Shown piece after piece: positions 43,067 to 53,580 of a stretch of DNA of 64,000 nt (positions are counted from its first letter, which is position 1; every line of letters begins with the position of its first letter). Both the position numbers and the translations under genes were made by a program. The notes under the pieces are model-generated. The model saw nothing but the letters and a program-made list of their open reading frames with translations. It was not told the DNA's origin and did no database searches. Where the stretch lies: positions 62,001 through 126,000 of the forward strand of contig NZ_RHOQ01000002.1 in NCBI RefSeq assembly GCF_003946605.1, given 5' to 3'. The DNA comes from Companilactobacillus baiquanensis. GTDB lineage: Bacteria; Bacillota; Bacilli; Lactobacillales; Lactobacillaceae.

Positions 43067-43361
43067 ATATACTCATGGCAATTTTATTTTCAAATTTACC
43101 ATGTTGAATAATTTTAGATTGTCTAATACTATCCATTTCTTCATATGTAATAGATGCATCAGTTAAAATAGCACGCAAAACCTCTTCGAGATCTCCTAAT
43201 TCCTCGACAAGATTAGCACGAGAACTTGATTCTTTTACTTCATTTGCCTCTTCGACTAATTTTTCGCGGAGTAATGTGCGGTAATCATCATTTGACAAAA
43301 TATCAAACGATACATTTTCATTGGCAATATCTGGAATCTTATCTCGAACCAATTTTTTCAT
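43065..43361 (-). CDS. MazG-like / phosphoribosyl-ATP pyrophosphohydrolase-like protein
   Basis: The 98-residue single domain starts KKLVRDKIPDI and carries the all-alpha NTP pyrophosphohydrolase metal motif EEANEVKE...EELGDLEEV (EExxE and ExxD). It is likely to hydrolyse non-canonical or excess nucleoside triphosphates. It is much shorter than MazG and lacks histidine-operon neighbours, so HisE activity is unlikely. RBS GGGGG precedes the ATG. Confidence 0.82.
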   Translation of the reverse strand: MKKLVRDKIPDIANENVSFDILSNDDYRTLLREKLVEEANEVKESSSRANLVEELGDLEEVLRAILTDASITYEEMDSIRQSKIIQHGKFENKIAMSI

Positions 43362-43429
43362 AAAAAATTCCCCCTCAATTGGTGTGTGTAATGAATAGTA
43401 CCATTAAGTTAGGAATTCTACAAAATTGG

Positions 43430-43633
43430 TTAGTCCACTCGATACTCTAAAATATCACCTGGCTGACAATTTAAAGCTTCACAAATTTTGATGAGTGTAG
43501 AGAAACGAATAGCTTTTGCTTTACCATTCTTGAGGATCGATAAATTTGCTATAGTTAATCCGACTTGGTCAGATAATTCTGTTAAGGACATTTTTCTCTT
43601 TGCTAAAAGAACATCTAAATTGACTACGATCAT
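43430..43633 (-). CDS. YozG-like Cro/C1 HTH regulator
   Basis: The 67-residue protein is a bare XRE helix-turn-helix (KRKMSLTELSDQVGLTIANLSILKNGKA) of the YozG type. It overlaps the upstream DUF2975 gene by 4 bases, the classical DUF2975-YozG pairing in which the membrane protein is thought to modulate the regulator. It should control its own operon. The spacing and overlap make co-transcription near certain. Confidence 0.88.
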   Translation of the reverse strand: MIVVNLDVLLAKRKMSLTELSDQVGLTIANLSILKNGKAKAIRFSTLIKICEALNCQPGDILEYRVD

Positions 43634-44112
43634 ATTGTTAACTCGTTTTCTATTTGAAATTTGGTGATTTTACTGCAAATTCTTTTAAGCAGTTGGGCAA
43701 ATACACCAATGGTTATGCCTAGACCAATTAAAAAAATATTTACAAAAAACATCCCCAAGGTACTACTACGTCCATCATCTGATAAAGCAAGGATACTTGG
43801 TATCATCAGCATATAAATAGCAGCAATCGAATATCCTAATAGTTTGATCATATTTAGAGAAAAGATGTTGGAATTTGTAAAAATTTGATTGGTATCTATT
43901 GAACGTAATATTCTCCAAGTGAAGAAAATAATAGTATAAGAACCTATGGCAGAAGCATATAATCCAATTCCAAAGATAATTGTTAAGATAGTATTTGCTT
44001 TAAATAAAGCCATAAATAAAAGGACATTGGGAAAGAAAAATATACAGATCAAAGTTAGAAAAAACAGCATAATACAAAGAGAAAATCTCAAAAAAATCGT
44101 TAATTTTTTCAT
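43630..44112 (-). CDS. DUF2975 membrane protein (second copy)
   Basis: The 160-residue protein has four hydrophobic helices and the DUF2975 pattern (ILRSIDTNQIFTNSNIFSLNMIKLLGYS). It is 9 bases downstream of a paralogue and directly upstream of the HTH gene. In this family, membrane subunits paired with an XRE regulator may transmit an envelope signal; the ligand is unknown. The two copies differ enough to be an old duplication. Confidence 0.85.
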   Translation of the reverse strand: MKKLTIFLRFSLCIMLFFLTLICIFFFPNVLLFMALFKANTILTIIFGIGLYASAIGSYTIIFFTWRILRSIDTNQIFTNSNIFSLNMIKLLGYSIAAIYMLMIPSILALSDDGRSSTLGMFFVNIFLIGLGITIGVFAQLLKRICSKITKFQIENELTI

Positions 44113-44121
44113 AATTGCCTC

Positions 44122-44598
44122 CTAAATTGTCAAATCATTTTCGGATTTTATTTTTATTGCTTGATTTAACAGTTTTTGTAACATACTAGCAAATAAAGCA
44201 ATGACTAAAGCAGTACCAGCCAATATTATTCCGATCACAACAACTCCAGGGGCATCGTCTTTATCAGCAAACATGTAGAAAAATGGTGATTCAAGAATAT
44301 AAATCAGACAAGCGAGGTAAGCCGCAATTTTTATCTTTTTAAGGTTATTGACGGAGAATTTTGAAAAAGCTTTGTTTTGATCGATCAAATGTAATAATTT
44401 CAAAGCCTGCCACAAAACTGTGAAGAATAATAACGCCGTCAAATACATTCCAGATCCAAGGATCCAATTATAAAACAAGTTATGCATCAACTTATTTGCT
44501 CCAATTAGATGATGAGGAATGACAATAATACAAATTGCTAGCATGATCAATGCCATAATATAAATTGCTATTCGTAAAAAAATAGTTTCCCGTTTCAT
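44122..44598 (-). CDS. DUF2975 membrane protein (first copy)
   Basis: The 158-residue four-helix protein shares the LLHLIDQNKAFSKFSVNNLKKIK core and a KIKSENDLTI ending that is nearly repeated in the next gene (KFQIENELTI), which shows tandem duplication. It is the first gene of a three-gene operon with the second DUF2975 protein and the HTH regulator. The RBS GGAGAG precedes the ATG at 44598. Confidence 0.85.
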   Translation of the reverse strand: MKRETIFLRIAIYIMALIMLAICIIVIPHHLIGANKLMHNLFYNWILGSGMYLTALLFFTVLWQALKLLHLIDQNKAFSKFSVNNLKKIKIAAYLACLIYILESPFFYMFADKDDAPGVVVIGIILAGTALVIALFASMLQKLLNQAIKIKSENDLTI

Positions 44599-44696
44599 AT
44601 AGGCTCTCCTTTTTGAAAATATTATAGCATGTATTTATCGAATATCGATAATAAATTATTGATAATAAATAAAAAAGATAGAAAACTATTTGTTTT

Positions 44697-45011
44697 CTAT
44701 CCGATGAATTTCAAACCTATCACAGAAATAATAATTAAGAAAATAAAGAAAAATCGCTTAAAACTTTTCGACTCATTGAAGAGCCACATGTTCATTAATG
44801 ATCCTCCAGCAGCGCCTATCCCAGTCCAGATCGAATATCCAATTGACATGGGGATGGTTTGTAACGATAAATATAAAAAAGTGAAACTAAAAATAAACGA
44901 TATTATCATGGCAACAAGAGCCAGTTTATTTTTATAATTTGAGTAATATCCTAGAGATGTAACTCCGGACATTTCGCCAAATCCAGCGAGTATTAAAAAT
45001 ATCCAGTCCAT
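44697..45011 (-). CDS. SMR-family small multidrug/guanidinium exporter, subunit 2
   Basis: The 104-residue four-helix protein begins MDWIFLILAGFGEMSGV with the conserved membrane Glu (in GEM) of the SMR family. It starts one base after the companion SMR gene, so the two probably form a paired heterodimer of the YkkCD type. Substrates are quaternary ammonium compounds or guanidinium. The pair follows no detectable guanidine riboswitch. Confidence 0.88.
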   Translation of the reverse strand: MDWIFLILAGFGEMSGVTSLGYYSNYKNKLALVAMIISFIFSFTFLYLSLQTIPMSIGYSIWTGIGAAGGSLMNMWLFNESKSFKRFFFIFLIIISVIGLKFIG

Positions 45012-45347
45012 TTAATGTGCCTGTCTTTCTTCAATATCGGTGACAATTTTTAGGCCAATAACACCAACAGTTAATAGGATGAGAAAGAACAATTTAGTAA
45101 GATTAAAGGCCTCATGATAGACAAATACTCCTGCTAAAACGACGAATAAAGACCCTAATCCAACGTAAACAGCATAGGTAGTCCCAGCAGGGATGTTTTT
45201 ACTAGCATCAATCATTAGATAAAAACTTAAAATAAGAATAAGTACGACGATAGTTGCTGAAATTAATGAATGCTGATGTTTCATCGCTGATACCCAAACT
45301 ACTTCGAGTAAGGCGCCAATAAATATTTCAAACCAGCTTTTAGTCAT
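45012..45347 (-). CDS. SMR-family small multidrug/guanidinium exporter, subunit 1
   Basis: From the ATG at 45347 the protein is 111 residues, the usual SMR length; the longer frame to 45392 would add 15 residues and lacks an RBS, while GAGGTG lies 6 bases before 45347. The conserved Glu lies in GALLEVVWV in helix 1. It is the first gene of the SMR pair, divergent from guaB. Confidence 0.88.
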   Translation of the reverse strand: MTKSWFEIFIGALLEVVWVSAMKHQHSLISATIVVLILILSFYLMIDASKNIPAGTTYAVYVGLGSLFVVLAGVFVYHEAFNLTKLFFLILLTVGVIGLKIVTDIEERQAH

Positions 45348-45475
45348 TTTGATCACCTCAAAAAAGATATGGAACGTAAAACTAATCGCCATTATTTTAG
45401 CACAGCTAGGACGATAAAACCGATTATAGCGGTACTTTGTAAGTGCTTTTAGTTCCGCAGGACCAATCTGTATAA

Positions 45476-45504
45476 TTGACTACTACGTTAAAATCGGCTA
45501 TCAT
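45476..45504 (+). promoter_or_regulatory. guaB promoter
   Basis: TTGACT (45476-45481) and TATCAT (45499-45504) are exactly 17 bases apart. A short ACCCT/AGGGT-type hairpin (around 45520-45535) lies in the leader before AGGAGG. Confidence 0.7.
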
Positions 45505-45535
45505 ATCCTATAAATTTTACCCTTAGAGAGGGTAA

Positions 45536-47038
<1,503 letters not shown>

Positions 47039-47048
47039 TCTATAAATC

Positions 47049-47087
47049 AAAAAGAGTGAGCAACCTTTTAAGGTGCTCACTCTTTTT
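47049..47087. terminator. Bidirectional terminator
   Basis: AAAAAGAGTGAGCA pairs TGCTCACTCTTTTT, with an inner ACCTT/AAGGT extension, between guaB and the convergent GtrA gene. Confidence 0.92.
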
Positions 47088-47091
47088 ATGC

Positions 47092-47595
47092 TTAATTTCT
47101 ATTTTTAAAAATAAAGAATTTGGATAGAACATAATTTCCAATGATTGCTAGAAGCTGGCCAACGATCTTAGATCCAGTACCATCTGCACTTAGAAGAGAT
47201 ATCCCGATCCAAAGTGTGGCCGTTTCGATTAAGAAAGTTAAGATCCTAGTTCCATAAAAGGCCAGCATTTCTTTAAAAGCAGTATTTGATTTGTGATGGA
47301 AAACAATAACTCGATCGACCCAAAAACCAACTTGAACTCCTAAAAACCAAGCAACAATGTTAGCAAATTGATAATTAAGATGGATCGTGTGGTACAAGAG
47401 GAAGAACGTTCCAAAATTTACCACAACTGAAAGTAATCCCCAAAGTAAGTAGCGAACCGCTTCTTTACCAGTGCTATCTTTAGTGGATATTTCTTCTGAA
47501 TTAAACACGGTACCAGCATCGTTAATACCTTCTGAAATATCGTCAATAACCTTTGTTAATGAGCTTTCTTTATCAACAGTTGTTTTTTTATTCAT
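47092..47595 (-). CDS. GtrA-family membrane protein with N-terminal extension
   Basis: The 167-residue protein has a soluble acidic N-terminal extension of about 50 residues and then four helices with the GtrA pattern (YLLWGLLSVVVNFGTFF, WFLGVQVGFWVDRVIVF, NYVLSKFFIF). It probably assists lipid-linked sugar translocation. It is a distant paralogue of the product at 38643. It stands alone, preceded by GGGAGAA at the start. Confidence 0.85.
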   Translation of the reverse strand: MNKKTTVDKESSLTKVIDDISEGINDAGTVFNSEEISTKDSTGKEAVRYLLWGLLSVVVNFGTFFLLYHTIHLNYQFANIVAWFLGVQVGFWVDRVIVFHHKSNTAFKEMLAFYGTRILTFLIETATLWIGISLLSADGTGSKIVGQLLAIIGNYVLSKFFIFKNRN

Positions 47596-47685
47596 TTCAA
47601 TTTCTCCCCAAGTTTAAAAGTGCAACTTAATAGTAACCCTTTTTGTCCAATTTAGAGAAATATTCTGAAAACCATTTTACAATTT

Positions 47686-48114
47686 CTATTCGCTGATTTC
47701 TTCATCCATTTTTCTTAGTAAATTAAGTAATAATTTTGTTTCGTCTTTTTCAAGCGGCTTTACGATTTGTCTTTCGACATCTTCAAAAAGATTTCCCAAC
47801 TCTTTTATTATTTCTTCACCTTTATCTGTCAAAAAGATACGCTTATTTCTATCACTGCGACGATCTTTACGTCTTTTGACATAACCGTCGCGCTCTAAAT
47901 TTTTGAGCATACTAGAAACACTAGCATCACGAATACTTAGAGCCTCAGCAATTTCACGCTGAATCATACCAGGATCTTTTTGAATTAATTCTAGGGTCCT
48001 GGCCTGTTGAACTGTTAAATCTAAATTTGTTGATTGCTCGTTGAATAATCTTTGCTCGTTAAAAAGGATCGAATGCAGCAAATAATTTATTTCCTGGGCA
48101 CCTTTGTCCTCCAT
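47686..48114 (-). CDS. MarR-family regulator
   Basis: The winged-helix protein is 142 residues from the ATG at 48114, which has GGAGG six bases upstream (the ATG at 48126 lies before that site). The core (LDLTVQQARTLELIQKDPGMIQREIAEAL, then RDASVSSMLKNLERDGYVKR) is the MarR recognition helix and wing. No drug transporter is adjacent, so the regulon is unknown. Confidence 0.88.
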   Translation of the reverse strand: MEDKGAQEINYLLHSILFNEQRLFNEQSTNLDLTVQQARTLELIQKDPGMIQREIAEALSIRDASVSSMLKNLERDGYVKRRKDRRSDRNKRIFLTDKGEEIIKELGNLFEDVERQIVKPLEKDETKLLLNLLRKMDEEISE

Positions 48115-48343
48115 ATAATCCTCCATATTATGAGTCTAATATTCTTAATTATATCACATGACACGCTAGGATATGCCGTTTAACTAAGGATTTACATACT
48201 TTGATTACTTATAGTTAGATATTTAATAATTAAACACTTGACAGTCACTAAAAAAGAGATTATAACTTAACTTATCGATATTTAAATGCTTAGGTATCTA
48301 AGTGTTAAAAAGTGGAGAAATAAATTGTAAAGAAGTGAGAACA

Positions 48344-48892
48344 ATGTTGTTACGTCGTGCGGAAATGAAAGATTTACCACAAATTAAACAAATAATCTTG
48401 GATGGGAAGGCCCACCTGGCGGCCCAAAATATCAACCAATGGAGAGGACAATACCCGAATATGGATGTCTTAGTCCACGATATTAATAATGGGTACAACT
48501 ATGTTCTCGTGGAAGACGATGAAGTTTTGGGAACTATTTCGGCTATTTCTGGTCCAGATATGAGCTATCAAACACTTGATGGTCAATGGATGACAGAAGA
48601 GGGAGAATACGTTGCTCTACATCGAGTTGCTGTATCAGCTAATCATCGTGGAGAGGGATTATCCACAAAATTATTCAATGCGGTATTAGATGAATTAAGT
48701 CTTAACCCAATGATCAAAGGCGTTAGAATTGATACACACCAAGAAAATTTTGGCATGCAACACGTTATAAAGAAAATGGGCTTTGCTGAAACAGGTTTAG
48801 TTAAAGTATTGAACAGTAGCAATGTTGAACAAGTTTATAATATCGGCTACGAGAAATTGAACTTGCCTGTTTCATTGCCAATGGCAAACTAA
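48344..48892 (+). CDS. GNAT-family N-acetyltransferase
   Basis: This acetyltransferase of about 182 residues begins MLLRRAEMKDLPQIKQII and carries the acetyl-CoA motif VSANHRGEGLSTKLF (R/Q-x-x-G-x-G/A variant). I prefer the ATG at 48344; the frame is open upstream to 48302 but without an RBS. Substrate is unknown; small molecules or ribosomal-protein N-termini are typical. Confidence 0.82.
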   Translation: MLLRRAEMKDLPQIKQIILDGKAHLAAQNINQWRGQYPNMDVLVHDINNGYNYVLVEDDEVLGTISAISGPDMSYQTLDGQWMTEEGEYVALHRVAVSANHRGEGLSTKLFNAVLDELSLNPMIKGVRIDTHQENFGMQHVIKKMGFAETGLVKVLNSSNVEQVYNIGYEKLNLPVSLPMAN

Positions 48893-48968
48893 AAAGTATT
48901 TAAAAAGCAAATAATAACTTCGTAAACGTTTATAATTTAATCATAAAGTAATTACAGTAGTAATATAA

Positions 48969-49012
48969 AAAATCGCTGAAAAAGTCTTAAAAGACTAATT
49001 CAGCGATTATTT
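48969..49012. terminator. Bidirectional terminator
   Basis: AATCGCTGAA (48971-48980) pairs TTCAGCGATT (48999-49008), with an inner AGTCTT/AAGACT pairing and flanking A/T runs, between the convergent GNAT and DUF1275 genes. Confidence 0.88.
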
Positions 49013-49672
49013 TTTATTATTTAAATGAATTACGATAAGTGCGATCAATAAAATCAACACTTCAAATAAAATAGCTTGGCGATCCAGTATTCTTACAGCT
49101 GCAGCACTGACAATAATACCAACAAAGAATGCCAAAATCAGTAATAAACTTCTTTGTGCTCGTCTGATCGATTTAGGCTTTTTGTTTACAATGCCATCTA
49201 CAGTCAGCATACCGACCTTTTTGATATTACCTGACATCATCAAAGTATTTACCGGCATACCATGTAGTGAACTAAATTCAACAAATTGTGCCGAGATAGC
49301 AAAAGATATCATCAAAATCGTGATATTCAGAGGAACAATATCACCAATAATGGCAACTATTAAGAAGACTAACATTTCAAAAGTTAAGATCAATGACTGC
49401 CGATCGATCCTAGATTCATTTGGAAAATGAAATTGGAACCACTTAGTAATAGCGTCAGCCAGACAATAAGTAAGAATTGGAAGTAGGTAATTTAAAATAA
49501 CGGAAAATTTACCGTCTATTATATTCACGCCTAATAAAATCAAATTACCAGTTTGCATACTAGCGAAAACATGTCCGTGTGTCAGATAAGAGTATGCATC
49601 TATTCCACCGGAAGTCATTGCCATTAATTGTGCAATAACCGTCCGTTCATAAATTGGGAATTTTTTTTCCAT
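49007..49672 (-). CDS. DUF1275 (YoaK-like) membrane protein
   Basis: The 221-residue protein has about six hydrophobic helices and the DUF1275 features: an N-terminal ERTVIAQLMAMTSGGIDAYSYL and HGHVFASMQTGNLILLG. The family is related to SpoVAB/chloroplast-like carriers of unknown substrate. The upstream gene ends 4 bases before its ATG, so both are co-transcribed. Confidence 0.85.
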   Translation of the reverse strand: MEKKFPIYERTVIAQLMAMTSGGIDAYSYLTHGHVFASMQTGNLILLGVNIIDGKFSVILNYLLPILTYCLADAITKWFQFHFPNESRIDRQSLILTFEMLVFLIVAIIGDIVPLNITILMISFAISAQFVEFSSLHGMPVNTLMMSGNIKKVGMLTVDGIVNKKPKSIRRAQRSLLLILAFFVGIIVSAAAVRILDRQAILFEVLILLIALIVIHLNNKK

Positions 49673-49676
49673 TAAT

Positions 49677-50615
49677 TTATTTAATGATCATCATCAATAT
49701 GGGAATTACTACTAAACTCATTAAGGTAGTTTCAGTTACCATAACGGCAGCGTAGTTTGAATCGGCGTGATAAAGTTTAGCAACAACTGGTGCATTAGTC
49801 ATAACGGGCATGGCAGCTTGAATAATGAAAACTTGTTTCATCAAAGCTGGTCCAGGAATAAATAAGAATAAAGCACTCATTAATAATGGCGCACAGATAA
49901 AACGTCCAAATAATACACCGACATTTTCTTTGTGTAAGGTTAAATTGCTTAGTCCAGCACTAGCAATTGAGATACCAATGAAAATCATCGACATAGGAAT
50001 AGTTAAATTACCCAAGTATTCAAAATCAGACATTAAAAAACTAGGAAGTTGAATATGGAAAATAACTAATAATAGACCGACTATGAATCCCAATAATGGT
50101 GGAGAAAATAATTTACCTAAAGTCTTCTTCCAACTAAAGGTACCTTTTTTTTCACCGTCGACTTGAATTAAGTAAGTACCTAAAGTCCAAAAGAAAGTTG
50201 TGTTAGCCATATAATAAACTAAAACATAAGGAAGACTTTTTGAGCCAAAAAGTGCCATATTTACAGGTAGACCAACGAAGACGGTATTAGAATTGAAAAA
50301 CATTGAAGAAAATAATCCACGATGTTTGGGGTCTATTTTTAATATACGAATCATTAAGACAGAGACGCCTATTAAAATGGTCATAGAAAGGCAGGGTATG
50401 ACTAAATTAGGCAATAAAGTAATTAATTTGTGAGCCGTAAAATCTTTAGTGATAGTAAAGATCATATATGCCGGTAAGGCAATTTGTGTAACTAATTTGG
50501 CAATTAATTTAGTTGTATCTTCAGTAAACCAACCTCTTAAAGCTAAAGCATATCCAACAGCAATGAGTCCGATAATAATGAAGATACCCTGAACACTTTG
50601 AAAAAATACTTCCAT
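49677..50615 (-). CDS. AEC-family transporter
   Basis: From the ATG at 50615 the protein is 312 residues with about ten helices in two inverted halves, with the AEC motifs NSNTVFVGLPV and MTNAPVVAKLYH. AEC members carry malate, lactate, or auxin-like organic acids. AAGGGG precedes that ATG; the upstream frame to 50657 lacks a site. Co-transcription with the DUF1275 gene is likely. Confidence 0.82.
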   Translation of the reverse strand: MEVFFQSVQGIFIIIGLIAVGYALALRGWFTEDTTKLIAKLVTQIALPAYMIFTITKDFTAHKLITLLPNLVIPCLSMTILIGVSVLMIRILKIDPKHRGLFSSMFFNSNTVFVGLPVNMALFGSKSLPYVLVYYMANTTFFWTLGTYLIQVDGEKKGTFSWKKTLGKLFSPPLLGFIVGLLLVIFHIQLPSFLMSDFEYLGNLTIPMSMIFIGISIASAGLSNLTLHKENVGVLFGRFICAPLLMSALFLFIPGPALMKQVFIIQAAMPVMTNAPVVAKLYHADSNYAAVMVTETTLMSLVVIPILMMIIK

Positions 50616-50770
50616 ATAACAAATTCCCCTTAGTAAATATTGTGTATACCATAACATGTTACACTTTTAAACTGTTGACGAAACTATTTTTTGTACAGAA
50701 AATAAAAAAGCGTTTGTGACAAAACTATTATTCTTATTAAATATTCAGGATAATTATTTTTCAAAACATA

Positions 50771-50804
50771 AGCCCGGCAATCCGAAATCGGATTACCGGG
50801 CTAG
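50771..50804. terminator. Terminator, fourth member of the AATCC/GGATT set
   Basis: GCCCGGCAATCC-GAAATC-GGATTACCGGGC forms a 12-bp stem with one C-A mismatch, followed by A/T-rich sequence on both sides, between the AAT permease (-) and the AEC promoter region. Confidence 0.75.
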
Positions 50805-50838
50805 GTTTTAATGTTTTTAAAAGCATAAACTCTGTTAA

Positions 50839-52215
50839 TTAAGCTTTGTTCAATCTTTCTCTAATGAAGTAAATAATAGTCATGACGACAAGAAAGACTA
50901 CCCCTACTAACAATGAAACGGTTGTTTCAGGATTCAAGAACATGAATACTAAAATAATTAATAGAGAAATAATGGCAAAGTAATTACTGAATGGATACCA
51001 TGGCATCTTGAATGGATGTTCATCCATGTGTTGTTGATTTAATTTTCTAAACTTCAATTCACTGAATAAGATAACAAACCAAGGAACCATACCAGGTAAA
51101 ACACTTGAACTATACACAATAACGAAGACGTTATTTGAAGTGTGGAATAGTGCTGGAAGTGAGAAATTCAATAAAAGACCAATTAAAATACCGGCTGAGA
51201 TCGTGATAACTGGTAAGTATGGAACGTGATGTTTTGATAATTTTGTAAATGCTTTTGGTAAATTGTGTTCCATACCTAATGTATAGAGCATTCTACTAGA
51301 ACTGAAGATACCAGAGTTACATCCTGATAAAGCAGCAGTAAGAACAACAAAGTTAATAATTTCAGCGGCAAAAGTAATACCGACTTTAGCAAATGTTTCA
51401 GTAAATGGAGAACCGATCGTACCAAGCTTATTCCATGGGTAGATCGAAACGATAACAAAAATTGCACCAATATAAAAGATCAAAATTCTACCAACGATAG
51501 TTCTGATAGCTTTAACGATATTTTTTTGTGGATCTTCAGCTTCACCAGCTGTGATACCAATAACTTCGATACCTTGATAAGAACCAACAACGATTGATAA
51601 AGCAAAAACAAATCCCTTAAAGCCACCTGTGAAGAAGCCTCCATTTGTCCAAAGGTTACTAATACCAACAGGTTGACCATGATTACCAACACCAAAAATA
51701 ATAACTAAAAGACCCATAATGATCATAAAGATGATCGTAAGAACTTTTATTAAAGCAAACCAAAATTCCAATTCACCATAAGCTTTAACAGATGCTAAGT
51801 TAGCAGCACAAAGTGTAATGACAACTATTACTCCTGCGATCCATTGTGGCATATTTGGCCACCAAAATTGTAAATAAGTTCCAACAGCAATAACTTCACT
51901 AATACCAACGCAAAGATACTGAAAAACATTACTCCAAGCTGTCAAATAACCAACAACTGGATGAATATATTCGGCACCGAATTTTGCGAATGAACCTGTT
52001 GATGGGTCAACATAGATCATTTCACCTAAAGCACGCATAACCATGTATAAAATTACACCTGCAAAAGCATAAGCGAGTAACACTGAAGGTCCGGTCCATT
52101 TAATAGTGGAGGCAGATCCCATGAAGAGCCCAACCCCAATAGTTCCTCCAAGAGCAATCATCTGCATTTGGCGTGACGATAAACTTCGGTTTAACGTTTT
52201 GTTTTCTTTATCCAT
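50839..52215 (-). CDS. Amino acid permease, AAT family (APC superfamily)
   Basis: The 458-residue permease has about 12 helices. The first helix carries IALGGTIGVGLFMGSA, the unwound substrate helix, and later motifs include SYQGIEVIGITAGEAEDP, typical of AAT-family proton symporters (YbgF/YdgF type in Bacilli). Substrate is not determined. It has a AAGGTGG site and stands alone. With the permeases at 55628 and 57545 it gives a cluster of amino acid carriers near the glycine reductase operon. Confidence 0.88.
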   Translation of the reverse strand: MDKENKTLNRSLSSRQMQMIALGGTIGVGLFMGSASTIKWTGPSVLLAYAFAGVILYMVMRALGEMIYVDPSTGSFAKFGAEYIHPVVGYLTAWSNVFQYLCVGISEVIAVGTYLQFWWPNMPQWIAGVIVVITLCAANLASVKAYGELEFWFALIKVLTIIFMIIMGLLVIIFGVGNHGQPVGISNLWTNGGFFTGGFKGFVFALSIVVGSYQGIEVIGITAGEAEDPQKNIVKAIRTIVGRILIFYIGAIFVIVSIYPWNKLGTIGSPFTETFAKVGITFAAEIINFVVLTAALSGCNSGIFSSSRMLYTLGMEHNLPKAFTKLSKHHVPYLPVITISAGILIGLLLNFSLPALFHTSNNVFVIVYSSSVLPGMVPWFVILFSELKFRKLNQQHMDEHPFKMPWYPFSNYFAIISLLIILVFMFLNPETTVSLLVGVVFLVVMTIIYFIRERLNKA

Positions 52216-52402
52216 AAATATGGACCACCTTTCTATTTAATCCCTGTTCACAGTTGATAAACAACTGTAACTTCACTTTAGGGTCTTATCTTACTACAAA
52301 CTTTCAAAAAAAGCTCGATTTTTTTAATAAAATTCTAATAAATTTTAAATTAACACGTTTATGATAATGAACAATTATGTGAAAGGGCTTTTATAATCCA
52401 AA

Positions 52403-52442
52403 ATAAAAAACCTGAAATCAAATTTTAGATTTCAGGTTTTAT
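52403..52442 (-). terminator. Intrinsic terminator of the WxL gene
   Basis: AAAACCTGAAATC pairs GATTTCAGGTTTT across an 8-base loop, directly after the WxL gene on the minus strand. Confidence 0.85.
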
Positions 52443-52468
52443 CTACTGTAATAATTAAAAAACAAATT

Positions 52469-53251
52469 TTAAGGTGCAACGGTACTTTGAGGTTTTGGAG
52501 TAAGTGTCCAAGTTATAACAGCGTTATACTTTTGCTCCGAGGCCCTAGATGTCCCAGTTGATCCCTTTGGAAGATACAAACTAGCACCATCAGTAAACTG
52601 TGAAAATATTGCCGAAACAACGCCCGGAGTATATTGACCCGCGTTTAGATCAATTACATTGGTATCAGAAGTATTAGTGTCTGATATTACCGCTTTTTTG
52701 GAAAATATTGTAAAGCTATTATTAGAATCTATGTCATTACCCTGATCATCAACTAAAGCCTGCGGATTTAAAGTTAAGCTAAACCCTGAAATAGGTTTAT
52801 CCTGACTATCAAATGGTTGGAGACTAGAAATACTTGCTCCTAAGGTAAATCCGGCTGAAGTAGCGCTTTGATCACCTGTTATCGAAACTCTAGAATCAGT
52901 AACCTGAAGTAGTCCAGAGTTATTACCGTCACTTTCGCCATCATTGGCTGTCGCAGCACCGGCAGTATTATTTGTGTTATCAGTAGTATTAGAAAGTAGT
53001 CCAACTTTTGCTCCATCAACCGCACGGAAACTAAAGTCGGGGACTGCATCTAAAGTTAAAATACCAGAAAGGACGGTAACTGAAACTGTTGAAGTCTTTG
53101 AATCGACAACCGTACCGTCAGCAGCTGTACTTGTTCCATCGGAGGCAACTGTTGCAGAAGTAGTGTCTGCTTTAACTATGTTTGTGGACAAAGTTAGGAG
53201 AGTAGAAGTTGCTATTAACAAGCTAAATAGAACTTTTTTTATTTTTTTCAC
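52469..53251 (-). CDS. WxL-domain surface protein
   Basis: The 260-residue protein has a Sec signal peptide (about 1-28, cleavage near VKADT), a Thr/Ser/Asn-rich body, and a C-terminal ITWTLTPKP motif, which is the distal WxL signature that gives non-covalent binding to the wall peptidoglycan. No first WxL motif and no DUF916 or LPXTG partner is nearby, unlike complete WxL clusters. Function may be adhesion or peptidoglycan interaction (known only of the family). Confidence 0.85.
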   Translation of the reverse strand: MKKIKKVLFSLLIATSTLLTLSTNIVKADTTSATVASDGTSTAADGTVVDSKTSTVSVTVLSGILTLDAVPDFSFRAVDGAKVGLLSNTTDNTNNTAGAATANDGESDGNNSGLLQVTDSRVSITGDQSATSAGFTLGASISSLQPFDSQDKPISGFSLTLNPQALVDDQGNDIDSNNSFTIFSKKAVISDTNTSDTNVIDLNAGQYTPGVVSAIFSQFTDGASLYLPKGSTGTSRASEQKYNAVITWTLTPKPQSTVAP

Positions 53252-53520
53252 AGTATACCTCCTCCCACAAAGATTCTATTTCAATAATATCAGACAACCA
53301 ATTGTTTATTTCATCAGCTTTCGTAAAGGATTTTTATAATTTATGAATTATTATATTAATGTAATAAAGACCTGGAAGAAATAAAATGATCTAAAAAATT
53401 AATATTCCAAACATGAATAATACTGGTTAAACAGTAATTTTTATTAAAATAATTTAATGCTTGAAAAATATTAATTAATAAATTGAGTTGAAATTTTGCT
53501 TTTAAAAAAGGATTAATAAA
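53252..53520. other. AT-rich intergenic region
   Basis: About 270 bases between the WxL gene start (RBS GGAGG at 53255-53262) and the leader-peptide promoter. It is very AT-rich and contains the upstream promoter of the WxL gene (minus) but no ORF, RNA or repeat I could support. Confidence 0.6.
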
Positions 53521-53547
53521 TTGACAAGCTGGAAAAGTTGTTATAAT
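53521..53547 (+). promoter_or_regulatory. Promoter of the cysteine attenuator leader
   Basis: TTGACA (53521-53526) and TATAAT (53542-53547) are both consensus boxes, spaced 15 bases apart, so activity may be less than the boxes suggest. The leader transcript would start near 53554. Confidence 0.65.
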
Positions 53548-53580
53548 CTCATAAACATAAATTCATCGGGAGGTCTTCTT

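Noticed and set aside
45348..45475. Guanidine riboswitch upstream of the SMR pair
   Set aside because: I could not find the conserved guanidine-I or mini-ykkC (ACGR loop) motifs.
48924..48937. cre-like CGTAAACGTTTATA
   Set aside because: It lies between two convergent genes with no downstream start, so it is unlikely to be a promoter site.
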